Shown in pieces: positions 49,618 through 58,799 of a stretch of 64,000 bases of DNA. How positions within the stretch are numbered: the stretch's first letter is position 1; each line of letters starts with the position of its first letter. A program made the translations under genes and the position numbers. The DNA comes from JADKCL01 sp046329055 (GTDB taxonomy: Bacteria > Bacteroidota > Bacteroidia > J057 > JADKCL01): NCBI GenBank assembly GCA_046329055.1, contig JAXLVK010000005.1:37210-101209 (forward strand), written 5' to 3'. The notes beneath the pieces were generated by a model. It saw nothing but the letters and a program-made list of their open reading frames with translations, made no database searches and was not told the origin of the DNA.

Positions 49618-52600
49618 CTACTCTACCACCACCCGTCGCAGGGCCTGGAATCCCTCCGCACTCACCCGCAGCACATACATCCCGCGCGCCAAACCACCTG
49701 CGCGCACCTCGACGTCCTGCATCCCCTCACCCAACAGGAATTCCTCCCTCCAAGCCCTGCGCCCAGCCATGTCCAGCATCTCCATCTGCACGTGACCAGC
49801 CTGCTCCAGTGCAAATGCCGCCCGGAAATCCCCAGTCGTAGGATTCGGAAACACCCGCAATTCAGCCATCGGCCCATTCAGGTCCACCATCCGCCACGCA
49901 CTGAGCCGGGAGTCGCCATTGCGGTTGGTTTGGCGGATGCGGTAGTACCAGATGGCGGAACCCTGGACATCTCGGTCCATGGCGGAGTATTGGCGGTCGC
50001 CGCCCTCGGCTGCCATCCATACATGGCCGGGCAGGTCGGGTTGCAGGCTGCGCTCCAGGTACCAATCCCCATCTCCCGGTTCACCCACAGGCTCCCAATA
50101 CAAGGAAACGCCATCGGCAGTCGGCAAGGCATGGAACTCCATGCCCTCCACGGGCAGGACGCAGTTGCTCACGGTGATGTAGCTGGGCTTGCTGTTGACG
50201 TCGGCGCCATTGGCATTGGTGGCGGTGAGGGTGACGGTGTAGGTGCCCGGTGCCGAGAAGGTCACTTCGGGATTCTGGGACGTGGCGGAGGTGCTGTTGA
50301 TGAAGGTGGCGGTGCCCGGTCCGGTGATGCTCCAGAGCCATGATGTGGGGCCAAAGGCGCTGCTGTCTTGCAGGATCACCGAGCCGATGGCTGCACAGGC
50401 GCCGAGGGTGTCCGCCCCGAAGCAGGCAGCGGGCAGCATGGTGGAAGGGGCAAAGAGGTCGGATTCCCACATGCCACGCCCATAAGTGCCGAGCCGCAAT
50501 TTGTGGTTGCCGACGCAGTTCGCATTGTCGTAGTAAATCTGGAGGTGCATGGCCTGGGTCTTGGGCAGATTGGTCATGAAGGCTGTCCAGGAGGGGCCGC
50601 TCGCGTGGCGGTAATAGACCCCGGTCCACATGCCGCAATAGACCGCATTGGCGATCTTGTCATAGGCCACGGTGAGGCAGGAGATGCCCGGCAAGCCCGT
50701 GTCCCAGAGCGTCCAAGTGGTGCCGCCGTCCACGGATTTATAGACGTCATTTCCCGATGCCACCCAGATGTTTTGCGGATTGTTGGGGTCGCCCGTGATG
50801 TCCTTGGCGGCGCCTCCGGGGGGATTGGTTTTGAGGGTCCAGGTGAGTCCGGCATCGAGGCTCTGGTAAAACTCACCATTGGCGCGGGAGGCGTAGGCGG
50901 TGTTGCCGTCGAGGAAGGTGATGTCGCGGAAGCTGCTCCCTGAGAGGGAGAGGACATTGGTCCAACTGGGAGGGAAGGCCTTCACGTTGGTGGTGCGGAA
51001 AATGCTGGTGTAGCCTGCGACCATGATGTTGGGGTTCGCCGGGTTCACGGCGTAGGGGGTGAGCCAAGGCCCGGTTTCCGTGATGCCGTTCATGCCGTTT
51101 TGGGCGATGGTGGTCCAGAATGCACCCGCCGTCTGCGAACGCCGGATCACGCCATTCACGTAGGAGCCGTATTGGTAATTGTCGTCAGTGGGGTCCACAG
51201 CGCATTCCAGCCCGTCCCCGCCGATCGAGATGGTCCAGGTGGGCAGGTGACCGATGATCATGCCATTGTCCTGCAAGCCTGCCACGACGTAATGCGGCCG
51301 GGTGGTGCTCTGGGCCATGCGGTACATCTGGCTCACCGCCACACCGCTGGACATGTAGGTGTAGCTGGTCCCGAGGTTGTCGGTGCGGTAGAGGCCGCCA
51401 TCGTTGCAGACGAGCAGGCGCGAAGGGAAATGCGGCGACCAAGCCATCCAGTGATGGTCGGCGTGGACATTGGTGCCCATGCTGCTCCAGCAACCCGCGA
51501 TGTTGAAACTGGCGCCGCCATTGGTGGACTTCCAGATGCTCACTCCGCCGACCATGACATTGCTGGCATTCGCAGGGTCCACGGCGATGCAGATGTCGTA
51601 CCAGCCTTGGCCGCCCGTGCCGCCGCCTGCACAGTTCGAATTCAAGAGCAGTTTCCCATCGGTTTGTACATTCGTGAAGGTCGCTCCGCCGTCGGCGCTG
51701 TGGAAGACGGGATTGGCCCCGATGTCCTTGACCACAAAGACCTCCAATGGGCTCGCGGGGGTGGTGGCAAATGCCGACCTGCCTGTGCTCGCGCCGACTG
51801 CCACGCCGGGATTCCAAGTGGCGCCGTCATCGGTGGAGGTGTAGAGGTTGGCATTGTTGAGGGCATAGATTTCCGTGGTGGAGCCGGGGCGGTAGCCGAC
51901 TTGATAGACGGTGCCCGCGGCGAGGGTCTGTGTCCAGTTGGCGCCGGAATTGATGCTGCGATAGACGCCGTTGTTGGTGGCGGCGATGAGTTTGGTGTCG
52001 TCGTCCGGGTCAAAGATGAGGCAGTGCACGTCGCGGTTGCCCATCCCGGTATTGGAGACGGTCCAGGTCGCGCCGCCGTTGATGCTCTTGTAGGTGCCGA
52101 GGCTGCTCGCGTCATTGGCGTCCTTGTCCCCGATGCCGATGTACTGGATATTGGGGTTGCTGGGGGTGATGGCGATGGCCGAAACGCCGATGCTGGGCAG
52201 GAAATCGGTGGTGGTGGTCCAGGTGGCGCCTGTGTTGGTGGTGACCCAGAGGCCGCCTGCTGCGGTGCCGACGTAGTAAGTGTTGGGGTCCGTGGGGTGG
52301 AATGCGACGGATTGGCAGCGGCCGAGGCCCTCGGGTTGGCCGGAGGTGTTCACGGGATTCAGGAGCGGGCCGAGCAGGGTCCAGTTGCCGGTGGGGACGG
52401 TGGAGAGGTGGCGGGCATTGCCTTCATTGGCCTCCCAGCGTTGCATCTCGGCCTCCTCGTAGCCCTCGGGCGGCACCTTGCCATTGGCGTCCGCACGGAG
52501 TTGTTGCATGTATTGCCAGCGCAGGAATTGTTTGTAGCCTTGGCCTTTTTCGGGGGTCTTGCCCTGCCAGAAGCGCTCGAATGCCGCGGTGGCCCCGGGC

Positions 52601-52713
52601 AAATCGACGAGGGAATCGTGCATCATCTCCCAGTAGGGCCGCTGCGCAACAAGGGGAATGGACCCCAAAACGAGGAATCCAATGAGCAAGGCGCGACAAT
52701 GCTTGAACTTCAT
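49618..52713 (-). CDS. Large BNR/VPS10-type propeller protein with PKD domain and T9SS type A sorting domain
   Basis: 1031 residues from MKFKHCRALLIGFLVLGSIPLVAQ (signal peptide). Asp-box repeats of a sortilin/photosynthesis-stability-factor-like propeller recur: TNTGATWTTTTDFLP, SINGGATWTVSN, SINSGANWTQTL, STDDGATWNPG, SADGGATFTNV, STNGGASFNIAG and SVDGGTTWTLWDTGLPG. PNNPQNIWVASGNDVYKS-type segments connect them. A PKD-like domain (~820-905: SSAFGPTSWLWSITG ... VTFSAPGTYTVTLTATNANG) follows. The C-terminal ~80 residues are a type A domain (RVFPNPTTGDFRAAF ... LDMAGRRAW ... LARGMYVLRV). It is a predicted cell-surface or released protein; binding or degradative role unknown. It converges on the response regulator. 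Confidence 0.9.
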   Translation of the reverse strand: MKFKHCRALLIGFLVLGSIPLVAQRPYWEMMHDSLVDLPGATAAFERFWQGKTPEKGQGYKQFLRWQYMQQLRADANGKVPPEGYEEAEMQRWEANEGNARHLSTVPTGNWTLLGPLLNPVNTSGQPEGLGRCQSVAFHPTDPNTYYVGTAAGGLWVTTNTGATWTTTTDFLPSIGVSAIAITPSNPNIQYIGIGDKDANDASSLGTYKSINGGATWTVSNTGMGNRDVHCLIFDPDDDTKLIAATNNGVYRSINSGANWTQTLAAGTVYQVGYRPGSTTEIYALNNANLYTSTDDGATWNPGVAVGASTGRSAFATTPASPLEVFVVKDIGANPVFHSADGGATFTNVQTDGKLLLNSNCAGGGTGGQGWYDICIAVDPANASNVMVGGVSIWKSTNGGASFNIAGCWSSMGTNVHADHHWMAWSPHFPSRLLVCNDGGLYRTDNLGTSYTYMSSGVAVSQMYRMAQSTTRPHYVVAGLQDNGMIIGHLPTWTISIGGDGLECAVDPTDDNYQYGSYVNGVIRRSQTAGAFWTTIAQNGMNGITETGPWLTPYAVNPANPNIMVAGYTSIFRTTNVKAFPPSWTNVLSLSGSSFRDITFLDGNTAYASRANGEFYQSLDAGLTWTLKTNPPGGAAKDITGDPNNPQNIWVASGNDVYKSVDGGTTWTLWDTGLPGISCLTVAYDKIANAVYCGMWTGVYYRHASGPSWTAFMTNLPKTQAMHLQIYYDNANCVGNHKLRLGTYGRGMWESDLFAPSTMLPAACFGADTLGACAAIGSVILQDSSAFGPTSWLWSITGPGTATFINSTSATSQNPEVTFSAPGTYTVTLTATNANGADVNSKPSYITVSNCVLPVEGMEFHALPTADGVSLYWEPVGEPGDGDWYLERSLQPDLPGHVWMAAEGGDRQYSAMDRDVQGSAIWYYRIRQTNRNGDSRLSAWRMVDLNGPMAELRVFPNPTTGDFRAAFALEQAGHVQMEMLDMAGRRAWREEFLLGEGMQDVEVRAGGLARGMYVLRVSAEGFQALRRVVVE

Positions 52714-52801
52714 AGGCTTACCGACGATCACTACAAGATAACAGGTGGCGGGATGGTTTGGATGGTGGTGTAAGAGAATTGGTGGGATTATCGGGGTGGG
52801 G

Positions 52802-52847
52802 GCGAGGGGCTTCACCCCTCGCTGGTGGGATGGCGCCCCTTCGGGGC
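52802..52847. repeat. REP-like double hairpin, copy 3
   Basis: Hairpin 1 is GCGAGGGG-CTTCA-CCCCTCGC (52802-52822). Hairpin 2 is GCCCC-TTC-GGGGC (52835-52847). The spacer is TGGTGGGATGGC. It lies in the divergent intergenic region before the thioredoxin-like gene. Confidence 0.55.
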
Positions 52848-52938
52848 CTGGGTGGTGTGGATTTTTGGGGTTGCTGGGGTTGCGACTTGGGCTTCGTGAG
52901 CCTCAGCCACCAGTCGGGGGGCATGACCAAAGTCCTGT

Positions 52939-52968
52939 TTTGGATTCACTTTGGAGTTCGTAACTTTC
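52939..52968 (+). promoter_or_regulatory. Near-consensus promoter TTTG-N18-TAACTTTC
   Basis: TTTG at 52939-52942 and TAACTTTC at 52961-52968 (one mismatch to TAnnTTTG) lie 22 bases before the ATG at 52991. Likely promoter of the thioredoxin-like/multicopper oxidase unit. Confidence 0.5.
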
Positions 52969-52990
52969 AAGGGAATCAAGTGTAAGGGTT

Positions 52991-53788
52991 ATGAATACAA
53001 GATTGACACTTTTGATGCTCGCCATGTCCTTTGGGATGTGGGTGGGCGTGTGCAATGCCCAGGTGACGGCGATGGATTTCCAGCGCATGGACTGCAATGG
53101 GAATATGCAGCACCTCTATGCTGACCTCGATGCGGGCAATGCGGTCATCCTGGAGTTTTTCATGCAGAACTGCACCCCCTGCATCAACGCTGGGAACAAG
53201 CTGGAGATGATGAAGTCGGACTTGCTCACGGAGTTCCCGGGCAAGGTCAAGAGCTACGCCATCGGCTATACCAACAGCTACAGCTGCGCGAGCAACCTCA
53301 ACTGGGTGACGAGCAATGGCTTCACCTCCATCCCGATGGACAGCGGCGCAACACAAGTCGCGTACTATGGCGGATTTGGCATGCCCACCATCGTGATCCT
53401 GGGCGGCACGGATCACCGCGTCCTCGGTTCTGCTTACATCGGCTTCACCACGAGCGACACCACGCAGATGGCCTCCGACATCCGGGCATTCCTCAGCACC
53501 CCCACTGGCACCGACCCGGGATTGGAGGCAACAGGCGGCATTTCCCTTTACCCCAATCCTACGCGGGGTGACATCTCCCTGAGCCTGAACGCAGCCGAGC
53601 CTGGCAGCCTCAGCATGGAGGTCATGGACCTGGCCGGGCGCAAGGTGATGTACACGGAACCGGAAATGATCGCCGCTGGACCCAGCACGAGGCAGCTCAA
53701 GATCGCCCAACTCCCTGCCGGAACCTACTTGCTCCGCACCAACCTGAACGGCGCCCTGCAAGTCCAACGCTTCACCGTGGCTCGGTAA
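52991..53788 (+). CDS. Secreted thioredoxin-like protein with T9SS type A sorting domain
   Basis: 265 residues from MNTRLTLLMLAMSFGMWVGVCNAQ (signal peptide). The thioredoxin-like domain (~28-170) has the redox motif CTPC in VILEFFMQNCTPCINAGNKLEMM. A second strand block follows (YAIGYTNSYSCASNLNWV), then the cis-Pro region FGMPTIVILGGTDHRVLGSAYIG. It is shorter on details than TlpA but keeps the CxxC and cis-Pro. The C-terminal ~85 residues are a type A domain (LYPNPTRGDISLSL ... MDLAGRKVM ... LPAGTYLLRTN), so the protein is exported beyond the outer membrane, unusual for a disulphide-active domain. The multicopper oxidase gene follows after three bases, so the two are almost surely co-transcribed. 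Redox partnership or copper handling is inferred. Confidence 0.85.
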   Translation: MNTRLTLLMLAMSFGMWVGVCNAQVTAMDFQRMDCNGNMQHLYADLDAGNAVILEFFMQNCTPCINAGNKLEMMKSDLLTEFPGKVKSYAIGYTNSYSCASNLNWVTSNGFTSIPMDSGATQVAYYGGFGMPTIVILGGTDHRVLGSAYIGFTTSDTTQMASDIRAFLSTPTGTDPGLEATGGISLYPNPTRGDISLSLNAAEPGSLSMEVMDLAGRKVMYTEPEMIAAGPSTRQLKIAQLPAGTYLLRTNLNGALQVQRFTVAR

Positions 53789-53791
53789 GCC

Positions 53792-55528
53792 ATGCGAAAG
53801 CTTGGATGGCCCCGCACCTGCCTCACGGGATGGCTCTGGGCTGTGGGCAGCCTCGGATTTGCGCAAAATCCGCTCCTCATCCCTGACACCCTTTCTGGAA
53901 CCACGATCCAACTCACGGTAGGGGCAGGGACGCAGACTTTTTTCCCGGGATTCACAACGCCCACTTACGGGTACAATGGCGATTTCCTCGGTCCCACGCT
54001 GCTGCTGCACACCGGAGACAGCGTGCAGATGCAAGTCACCAATACCCTGAACACGGCGACGACGGTGCATTGGCATGGGTTCCACGTCGCTCCCCACAAT
54101 GACGGTGGCCCGCATCAGGTCATCACGGCGGGCAGCACATGGAGTCCTGCATTCAAGATTCGCAATCCAGCGTCCACGCTCTGGTACCACCCCCACGGCG
54201 AGGGCCGCACGGAGTTGCAGGTGACCCGTGGACTTGCGGGGATGGCCATCATCCGGGATGCGGTGGAGGCTACATACGGCTTGCCGCGCCATTACGGAGT
54301 GGACGATTTCCCGCTGATCCTCCAATCCAAGGCATTTGATGTCGCCTATCAGTTTGCGATCGCCTCCCACGAGGACTCGATCATGCTGGTCAATGGCACG
54401 CTCGACCCTTACCTCGACGTGCCCGCGCAGGTGGTCCGCTTCCGTGTCCTCAATGGCAGCACCGACCGCACCTATTTGCTCGGGCTCAGCGACAATGCTC
54501 CCCTGTACCTGATCGCTTCCGACGGCGGATTGCTCTCGCAGCCCCTGACCATGCAGCGGGTCCGCATCTCTCCTGGTGAACGGGTGGAACTGCTCGTACC
54601 CTTTGGCGGGTATCCCGTCGGGCATCAGGTCGCCTTGGTGAGCTACGCCTCCGAATTGCCGAGGGGCATCATCGGCGCGGACAGCGTGGGCACCTCCGCC
54701 CATCCCATCGGCGAGGGGTATTATTCCAATCCGCTGAATGGCCTCGATTTCACCTTGGTGGATTTCCATGTCACCGCACCCACTGCTAATCCCGTGACGG
54801 CCATCCCTGCGGCATTTGCGCCTGTGGTTCCCTTGGACACCATCGGTCTGGACATGGAGCGACACATCAGCCTCTCCGCCGACACCGCGCAATTCGGCGG
54901 CTCAGCTGAGGTGGATGGCCCATTTTTCATCAAGGGGGTGGCGTACAATGCGGACAGCATCAACATCCGCACCCTGCTCGGCAACAAGGAGGTATGGACC
55001 CTCACCAATTCCACCAAGGTCGCCCATCCCTTCCATATCCACGACATCCAATTCACCATCCTGGACATCAATGGCTCGCCCCCTCCGCCGCAATATGCCG
55101 GATGGAAGGACGTGATCCTCGTGATGCCCGGCGACACGGTGAGGTTTGTGGGCAAGTTTGAGACCTTTGCGGACGATTCCATGCCGTACATGTACCACTG
55201 CCACCTCCTGCACCACGAGGACGAAGGCATGATGGGGCAATTTCTGGTGATGAATCCTGCTACAGGGTTGGAATCTCCACCATCGGGTGGGCAGGAATTG
55301 CGTCTTTACCCGAATCCCGCCTCAGAGCGCATCTCCTTGGACCTGCCACCGTCCGCACCGGGTCGTCGGTATCGAGTGATTGTGGTCGATGCTCTTGGTC
55401 ATCAGGTGCATGAAGAATGGTTGCAGGACCGTCTGGACATCGATCTGAGGGGGCTGCCGGCTGGGCTTTACCACTTGCGTGTCACGGGCGATCGTGCGAA
55501 CTGGATTGGGAAGTTTGTGAAGATGTAG
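53792..55528 (+). CDS. Multicopper oxidase with T9SS type A sorting domain
   Basis: 578 residues with a signal peptide (ending near GFAQ). All four copper-binding blocks are visible: TTVHWHGFHV (block 1), STLWYHPHGEGRTELQVTRGLAGM (block 2), AHPFHIHDIQF (block 3) and MYHCHLLHHEDEGMMGQFLV (block 4, with the type 1 Cys-His and axial Met). The three cupredoxin-like domains resemble CotA/bilirubin-oxidase-type enzymes. These couple one-electron oxidation of phenols, metals or pigments to oxygen reduction. Residues from ~485 are a type A domain (LRLYPNPASERISLDL ... LPAGLYHLRV). It follows the secreted thioredoxin-like gene by three bases. The substrate is unknown; copper or manganese oxidation would be guesses. 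Confidence 0.93.
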   Translation: MRKLGWPRTCLTGWLWAVGSLGFAQNPLLIPDTLSGTTIQLTVGAGTQTFFPGFTTPTYGYNGDFLGPTLLLHTGDSVQMQVTNTLNTATTVHWHGFHVAPHNDGGPHQVITAGSTWSPAFKIRNPASTLWYHPHGEGRTELQVTRGLAGMAIIRDAVEATYGLPRHYGVDDFPLILQSKAFDVAYQFAIASHEDSIMLVNGTLDPYLDVPAQVVRFRVLNGSTDRTYLLGLSDNAPLYLIASDGGLLSQPLTMQRVRISPGERVELLVPFGGYPVGHQVALVSYASELPRGIIGADSVGTSAHPIGEGYYSNPLNGLDFTLVDFHVTAPTANPVTAIPAAFAPVVPLDTIGLDMERHISLSADTAQFGGSAEVDGPFFIKGVAYNADSINIRTLLGNKEVWTLTNSTKVAHPFHIHDIQFTILDINGSPPPPQYAGWKDVILVMPGDTVRFVGKFETFADDSMPYMYHCHLLHHEDEGMMGQFLVMNPATGLESPPSGGQELRLYPNPASERISLDLPPSAPGRRYRVIVVDALGHQVHEEWLQDRLDIDLRGLPAGLYHLRVTGDRANWIGKFVKM

Positions 55529-55568
55529 GCGCGGTCAGTTGTCCTTGTTTGGGTGTGGCTGTGAGTGG

Positions 55569-55744
55569 AATGTCGTTTGCCAACCCTACCACGTACTGGG
55601 TGCTAGTGAATGTCGTTTGCCAACCCTACCACGTACTGGGTTCCATGGAATGTCGTTTGCCAACCCTGCCACGTACTGGGTTCCATGGAATGTCGTTTGC
55701 CAACCCTACCACGTACTGGGTGCTAGGGTTGGCAAACGACATTC
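55569..55744. repeat. Four 40-bp tandem repeats capped by an inverted copy
   Basis: Units at 55569, 55609, 55649 and 55689 share AATGTCGTTTGCCAACCCT(A/G)CC and ACGTACTGGGT. The last six to eight bases alternate between TGCTAGTG and TTCCATGG types. Right after unit 4, 55724-55744 is the exact reverse complement of 55688-55708, giving a 21-bp perfect stem with a 15-base loop, followed by TTTCT. The period is not a multiple of three, so it is non-coding. It lies between the multicopper oxidase stop and hsdM. Confidence 0.9.
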
Positions 55745-55980
55745 TTTCTCGAGCAGTGGGAGAAGGATCTAGCACGGAAGGCTACCATACCGTTGAGAAA
55801 CAAAGATGGCCAGGGTTTTGTGCTAGGGGATAGGTGGCTCTCCGGTGCTCGGGTGCCTGTCTGACGAGAGGCCGAGGCGGAGTTGGTACGGGACATCAAT
55901 GGATCATCAATGGATCATCAACGAGGAAACAACGAGGGCGGAAGAATTGCTAACTTGCCCGCCAAATTCAGAACTACCAC
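55745..55980. other. Leader region of hsdM
   Basis: No gene is recognised. Two direct copies of ATCAATGGATC lie at 55895-55916, followed by ATCAACGAGG. A near-match -7 box, TAACTTGC, lies about 30 bases before the hsdM ATG. GTGCTAGGGGA near 55821 echoes the unit end of the preceding repeat. Confidence 0.4.
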
Positions 55981-57570
55981 ATGTCAGAGGAATACAAGCG
56001 GGTGCTCGAACAGCAGCTTTGGAACGTGGCCAATACCCTCCGGGGCAAGATGCACGCGGACGAATTCAGGGATTATATCCTGGGATTCATCTTCTACAAG
56101 TACCTGAGCGAGCGCATGGACCTCTTCGCGGACCGCATCCTCAAGCAGGACAAGCTCAGGTTTCGCGACATCCCGGGCCGGCCGGAGGCGGAAGAGTTCT
56201 TGGCGGCGATCCGGGAGGAGTCCTTGGAGAAGCTCGGCTACTTCCTGCGGCCGGAGGAGCTCTTTTCGGAGGTCGCCCGCAGGGGCAGGGGGGACAATGC
56301 CGACCCGGAGGCCCTCGACGAGGACAAGGCGCGGTTCATCTTGGAGGACCTGCAGCGCATCCTGCTCAACATTCAGCAGAGCACCATGGGCACCGAGAGC
56401 GAGGAGGACTTCGACAACCTCTTCGAGGACATGGACCTCAACAGCACCAAGCTCGGCAAGTCCGCCGAGGCCCGCAATCTCATCATCGTCCGCGTCCTCA
56501 GCCACCTCGACAAGATCGATTTCCAGCTCGATCAGACCGACAGCGACGTCCTCGGCGATGCCTACGAATACCTGATCGCACAGTTTGCAAGCGGTGCAGG
56601 CAAGAAGGCGGGCGAATTCTACACCCCGCAGGAGGTCTCCAAGATCCTCGCCATGATCGTCACCACAGGCAAGCAAAAGCTCAAATCCGTCTATGACCCC
56701 ACCTGCGGCTCCGGCTCCCTCCTGCTCCGCGTGGCGCGCGAGGTGCAGGACGTGGGCAGGTTTTACGGGCAGGAGATGAACCGCACGACCTACAACCTCG
56801 CCCGGATGAACATGATCCTCCACGGGGTGCATTACCTCAAGTTTGACATCAAGCAGGAGGACACCCTCGAGCATCCGCAGCACCTCGACATGCAGGCGGA
56901 GGCGATCGTGGCCAATCCCCCATTTTCCGCAATATGGAGCGCCAATCCCCTGCACCTGAGCGACGACCGCTTCAGCCAATACGGCAAGCTCGCCCCCGGC
57001 AGCAAGGCAGACTTCGCATTTGTACAGCACATGGTCCATCACCTCGCTGAGAATGGCATCATGGCCGTGGTACTGCCGCATGGGGCATTGTTCCGTGGCG
57101 GGGCTGAGCAGCACATCCGCACCTACCTCATCGAGAACAAGAACTTCCTCGATGCCGTCATCGGCCTGCCCGCCAATGTATTTTACGGCACGAGCATCCC
57201 CACCTGCATCCTCGTCTTCAAGCGGTGCCGGGAGCAGCCCGAGGACATCCTCTTCATCGACGCGAGTCAGGAGTACGAGAAGGTCAAGACCCAAAATGTC
57301 CTCCGTGCCCAGCACATCACGAAGATCGTGGACACCTACCGCAACCGCCGGGAGCTGCCCAAGTTCAGTCACCGTGCGAGCTTGGCGCAGGTCCGGGAAA
57401 ATGACTACAACCTGAACATTCCCCGATACGTGGACACATTCGAGGCCGAGGAAAGCATCGATGTGGACGCGATCGCCCGGGACATCCGCGCCCTCGATGG
57501 GCAGTTGCGGGACATCGACGCCAAGATCGCCGACTACTGTGAGGAATTGGGAATTCAAATGCCATTTTGA
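55981..57570 (+). CDS. hsdM: Type I restriction-modification DNA methyltransferase subunit HsdM
   Basis: 529 residues. The N-terminal helical HsdM_N domain (LEQQLWNVANTLRGKMHADEFRDYILGFIFYKYLSERMD) is followed by the N6-adenine methyltransferase core: GEFYTPQEVSKIL, motif I DPTCGSGSLLLRVAREV, GQEMNRTTYNLARMNM, motif IV ANPPFSAIW, FVQHMVHHLAENGIMAVVLPHGALFRGG and NFLDAVIGLPANVFYGTSIPTCILVFKR. It methylates adenine using SAM when joined to HsdS. It is full-length with no visible defect. The specificity subunit begins three bases after its stop. No HsdR endonuclease gene is in the window. Confidence 0.97.
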   Translation: MSEEYKRVLEQQLWNVANTLRGKMHADEFRDYILGFIFYKYLSERMDLFADRILKQDKLRFRDIPGRPEAEEFLAAIREESLEKLGYFLRPEELFSEVARRGRGDNADPEALDEDKARFILEDLQRILLNIQQSTMGTESEEDFDNLFEDMDLNSTKLGKSAEARNLIIVRVLSHLDKIDFQLDQTDSDVLGDAYEYLIAQFASGAGKKAGEFYTPQEVSKILAMIVTTGKQKLKSVYDPTCGSGSLLLRVAREVQDVGRFYGQEMNRTTYNLARMNMILHGVHYLKFDIKQEDTLEHPQHLDMQAEAIVANPPFSAIWSANPLHLSDDRFSQYGKLAPGSKADFAFVQHMVHHLAENGIMAVVLPHGALFRGGAEQHIRTYLIENKNFLDAVIGLPANVFYGTSIPTCILVFKRCREQPEDILFIDASQEYEKVKTQNVLRAQHITKIVDTYRNRRELPKFSHRASLAQVRENDYNLNIPRYVDTFEAEESIDVDAIARDIRALDGQLRDIDAKIADYCEELGIQMPF

Positions 57571-57572
57571 CC

Positions 57573-58799
57573 ATGAGCAAGGAACAATCAGTGCCGAGGT
57601 TGCGGTTTCCGGGGTTTTCCGAAAGCTCGGAACGCGGTCAGGGGGGGTGGGAGAGGAAGCGGTTGGGGGACTATGTAGACATAAAAAGTGGCCTTAGTCC
57701 TGCGAGCTACCAAATCGTCTCGCAAGGGCTTTATCCTTACATTAAGGTTGAAGATTTAAATAATTGCGACAAGTATCAATATTTGGGCAGGTTTTATAGC
57801 AATGATGGCAAAAACGTTGTACCTCAGTGGTCAGTAATATTTCCAAAAAGGGGTGCTGCCATTCTTAATAATAAGATTCGGGTGAATGCCGTTCCAGTGC
57901 TTTTGGATACTAATATGATGGCACTTTCGACGAATCCAAGGCATCTCCATCCTGAGTTTCTCTATTATTTGATTTATACGGAGGAGCTTTACAAAATTGC
58001 TGATACTTCAACTATTCCGCAGATAAATAACAAGCATATTGAACCCTATAATTTTTCTCTCCCGGCCCTTCCCGAGCAAACCAAAATCGCCGACTTTCTG
58101 ACCGCCGTGGATGAGCGGTTGCAAATCCTGAAGCGGAAGAAGGCCTTGTTGGAGCAATACAAAAAGGGGATGATGCAGCGGCTGTTTTCGCAGGAGCTGC
58201 GCTTCAAGGATGCGGATGGCAAGGATTTCCCAGATTGGGAGGAGCGGCGGTTGGGGGAGGTGGCTCAAATTAGGTCTGGTTCTACGCCGTTGAGATCCAA
58301 TTCATTATTTTTTGAGGGAGGCATAATCCCTTGGGTGAAAACTACAGATTTGAACAACTCCTTGATATTTGATACTGAAGAGAAGGTTACCGAAGCTGCA
58401 AAAGTAAGAATCAATCCCGTCCATTCCGTCCTCGTGGCGATGTATGGGGGATTCAATCAAATAGGAAGAACTGGTTACTTGATGGTGCCTGCCGCAACAA
58501 ATCAAGCATTGTCAGTTCTTAATACAGATGAGAAATTGGTGCTTCCAAAATACTTACTGATTTGGTTGAATGCCAAGGTCGATGCATGGAAGTCAATTGC
58601 TGGAAGTAGCCGAAAAGATCCAAACATTACCGGCAGCGATGTCGCAGCATTTCCAATTTCCTACCCCTCCCTCGCCGAGCAAACGAAAATTGCGGACTTC
58701 CTGAGCAGCTTGGACGCCAAGATTCAAGTCCAGCAGGGCTTGATCAGCCGGATGGAGACCTGGAAAAAAGGGCTCTTGCAGGCGATGTTTGTGGGGTGA
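57573..58799 (+). CDS. hsdS: Type I restriction-modification specificity subunit HsdS
   Basis: 408 residues from MSKEQSVPRLRFPGFSES. Two target-recognition domains (TRD1 ~25-160, TRD2 ~225-360) each begin with WExxRLG(D/E)(Y/V) plus a GxxP-type loop. Each is followed by a conserved helical spacer: LPEQTKIADFLTAVDERLQILKRKKALLEQYKKGMMQRLF and LAEQTKIADFLSSLDAKIQVQQGLISRMETWKKGLLQAMF. The two repeats are near-identical around EQTKIADFL. The DNA for both TRDs (about 57,680-58,060 and 58,265-58,660) is clearly richer in A+T than the spacers and the rest of the locus, as expected for TRDs acquired by recombination. The recognised bipartite site cannot be read from sequence alone. Confidence 0.95.
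   Translation: MSKEQSVPRLRFPGFSESSERGQGGWERKRLGDYVDIKSGLSPASYQIVSQGLYPYIKVEDLNNCDKYQYLGRFYSNDGKNVVPQWSVIFPKRGAAILNNKIRVNAVPVLLDTNMMALSTNPRHLHPEFLYYLIYTEELYKIADTSTIPQINNKHIEPYNFSLPALPEQTKIADFLTAVDERLQILKRKKALLEQYKKGMMQRLFSQELRFKDADGKDFPDWEERRLGEVAQIRSGSTPLRSNSLFFEGGIIPWVKTTDLNNSLIFDTEEKVTEAAKVRINPVHSVLVAMYGGFNQIGRTGYLMVPAATNQALSVLNTDEKLVLPKYLLIWLNAKVDAWKSIAGSSRKDPNITGSDVAAFPISYPSLAEQTKIADFLSSLDAKIQVQQGLISRMETWKKGLLQAMFVG

Noticed and set aside
51100..52773. 557-codon plus-strand frame opposite the BNR/PKD protein
   Set aside because: The Asp-box repeats and sorting domain are on the minus strand; the plus frame is their shadow.
55569..55744. Possible CRISPR array
   Set aside because: The 40-bp units are contiguous with no unique spacers, and no cas gene is present.
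55984..57558. 524-codon minus-strand frame opposite hsdM
   Set aside because: HsdM motifs I and IV are intact on the plus strand and hsdS follows directly.
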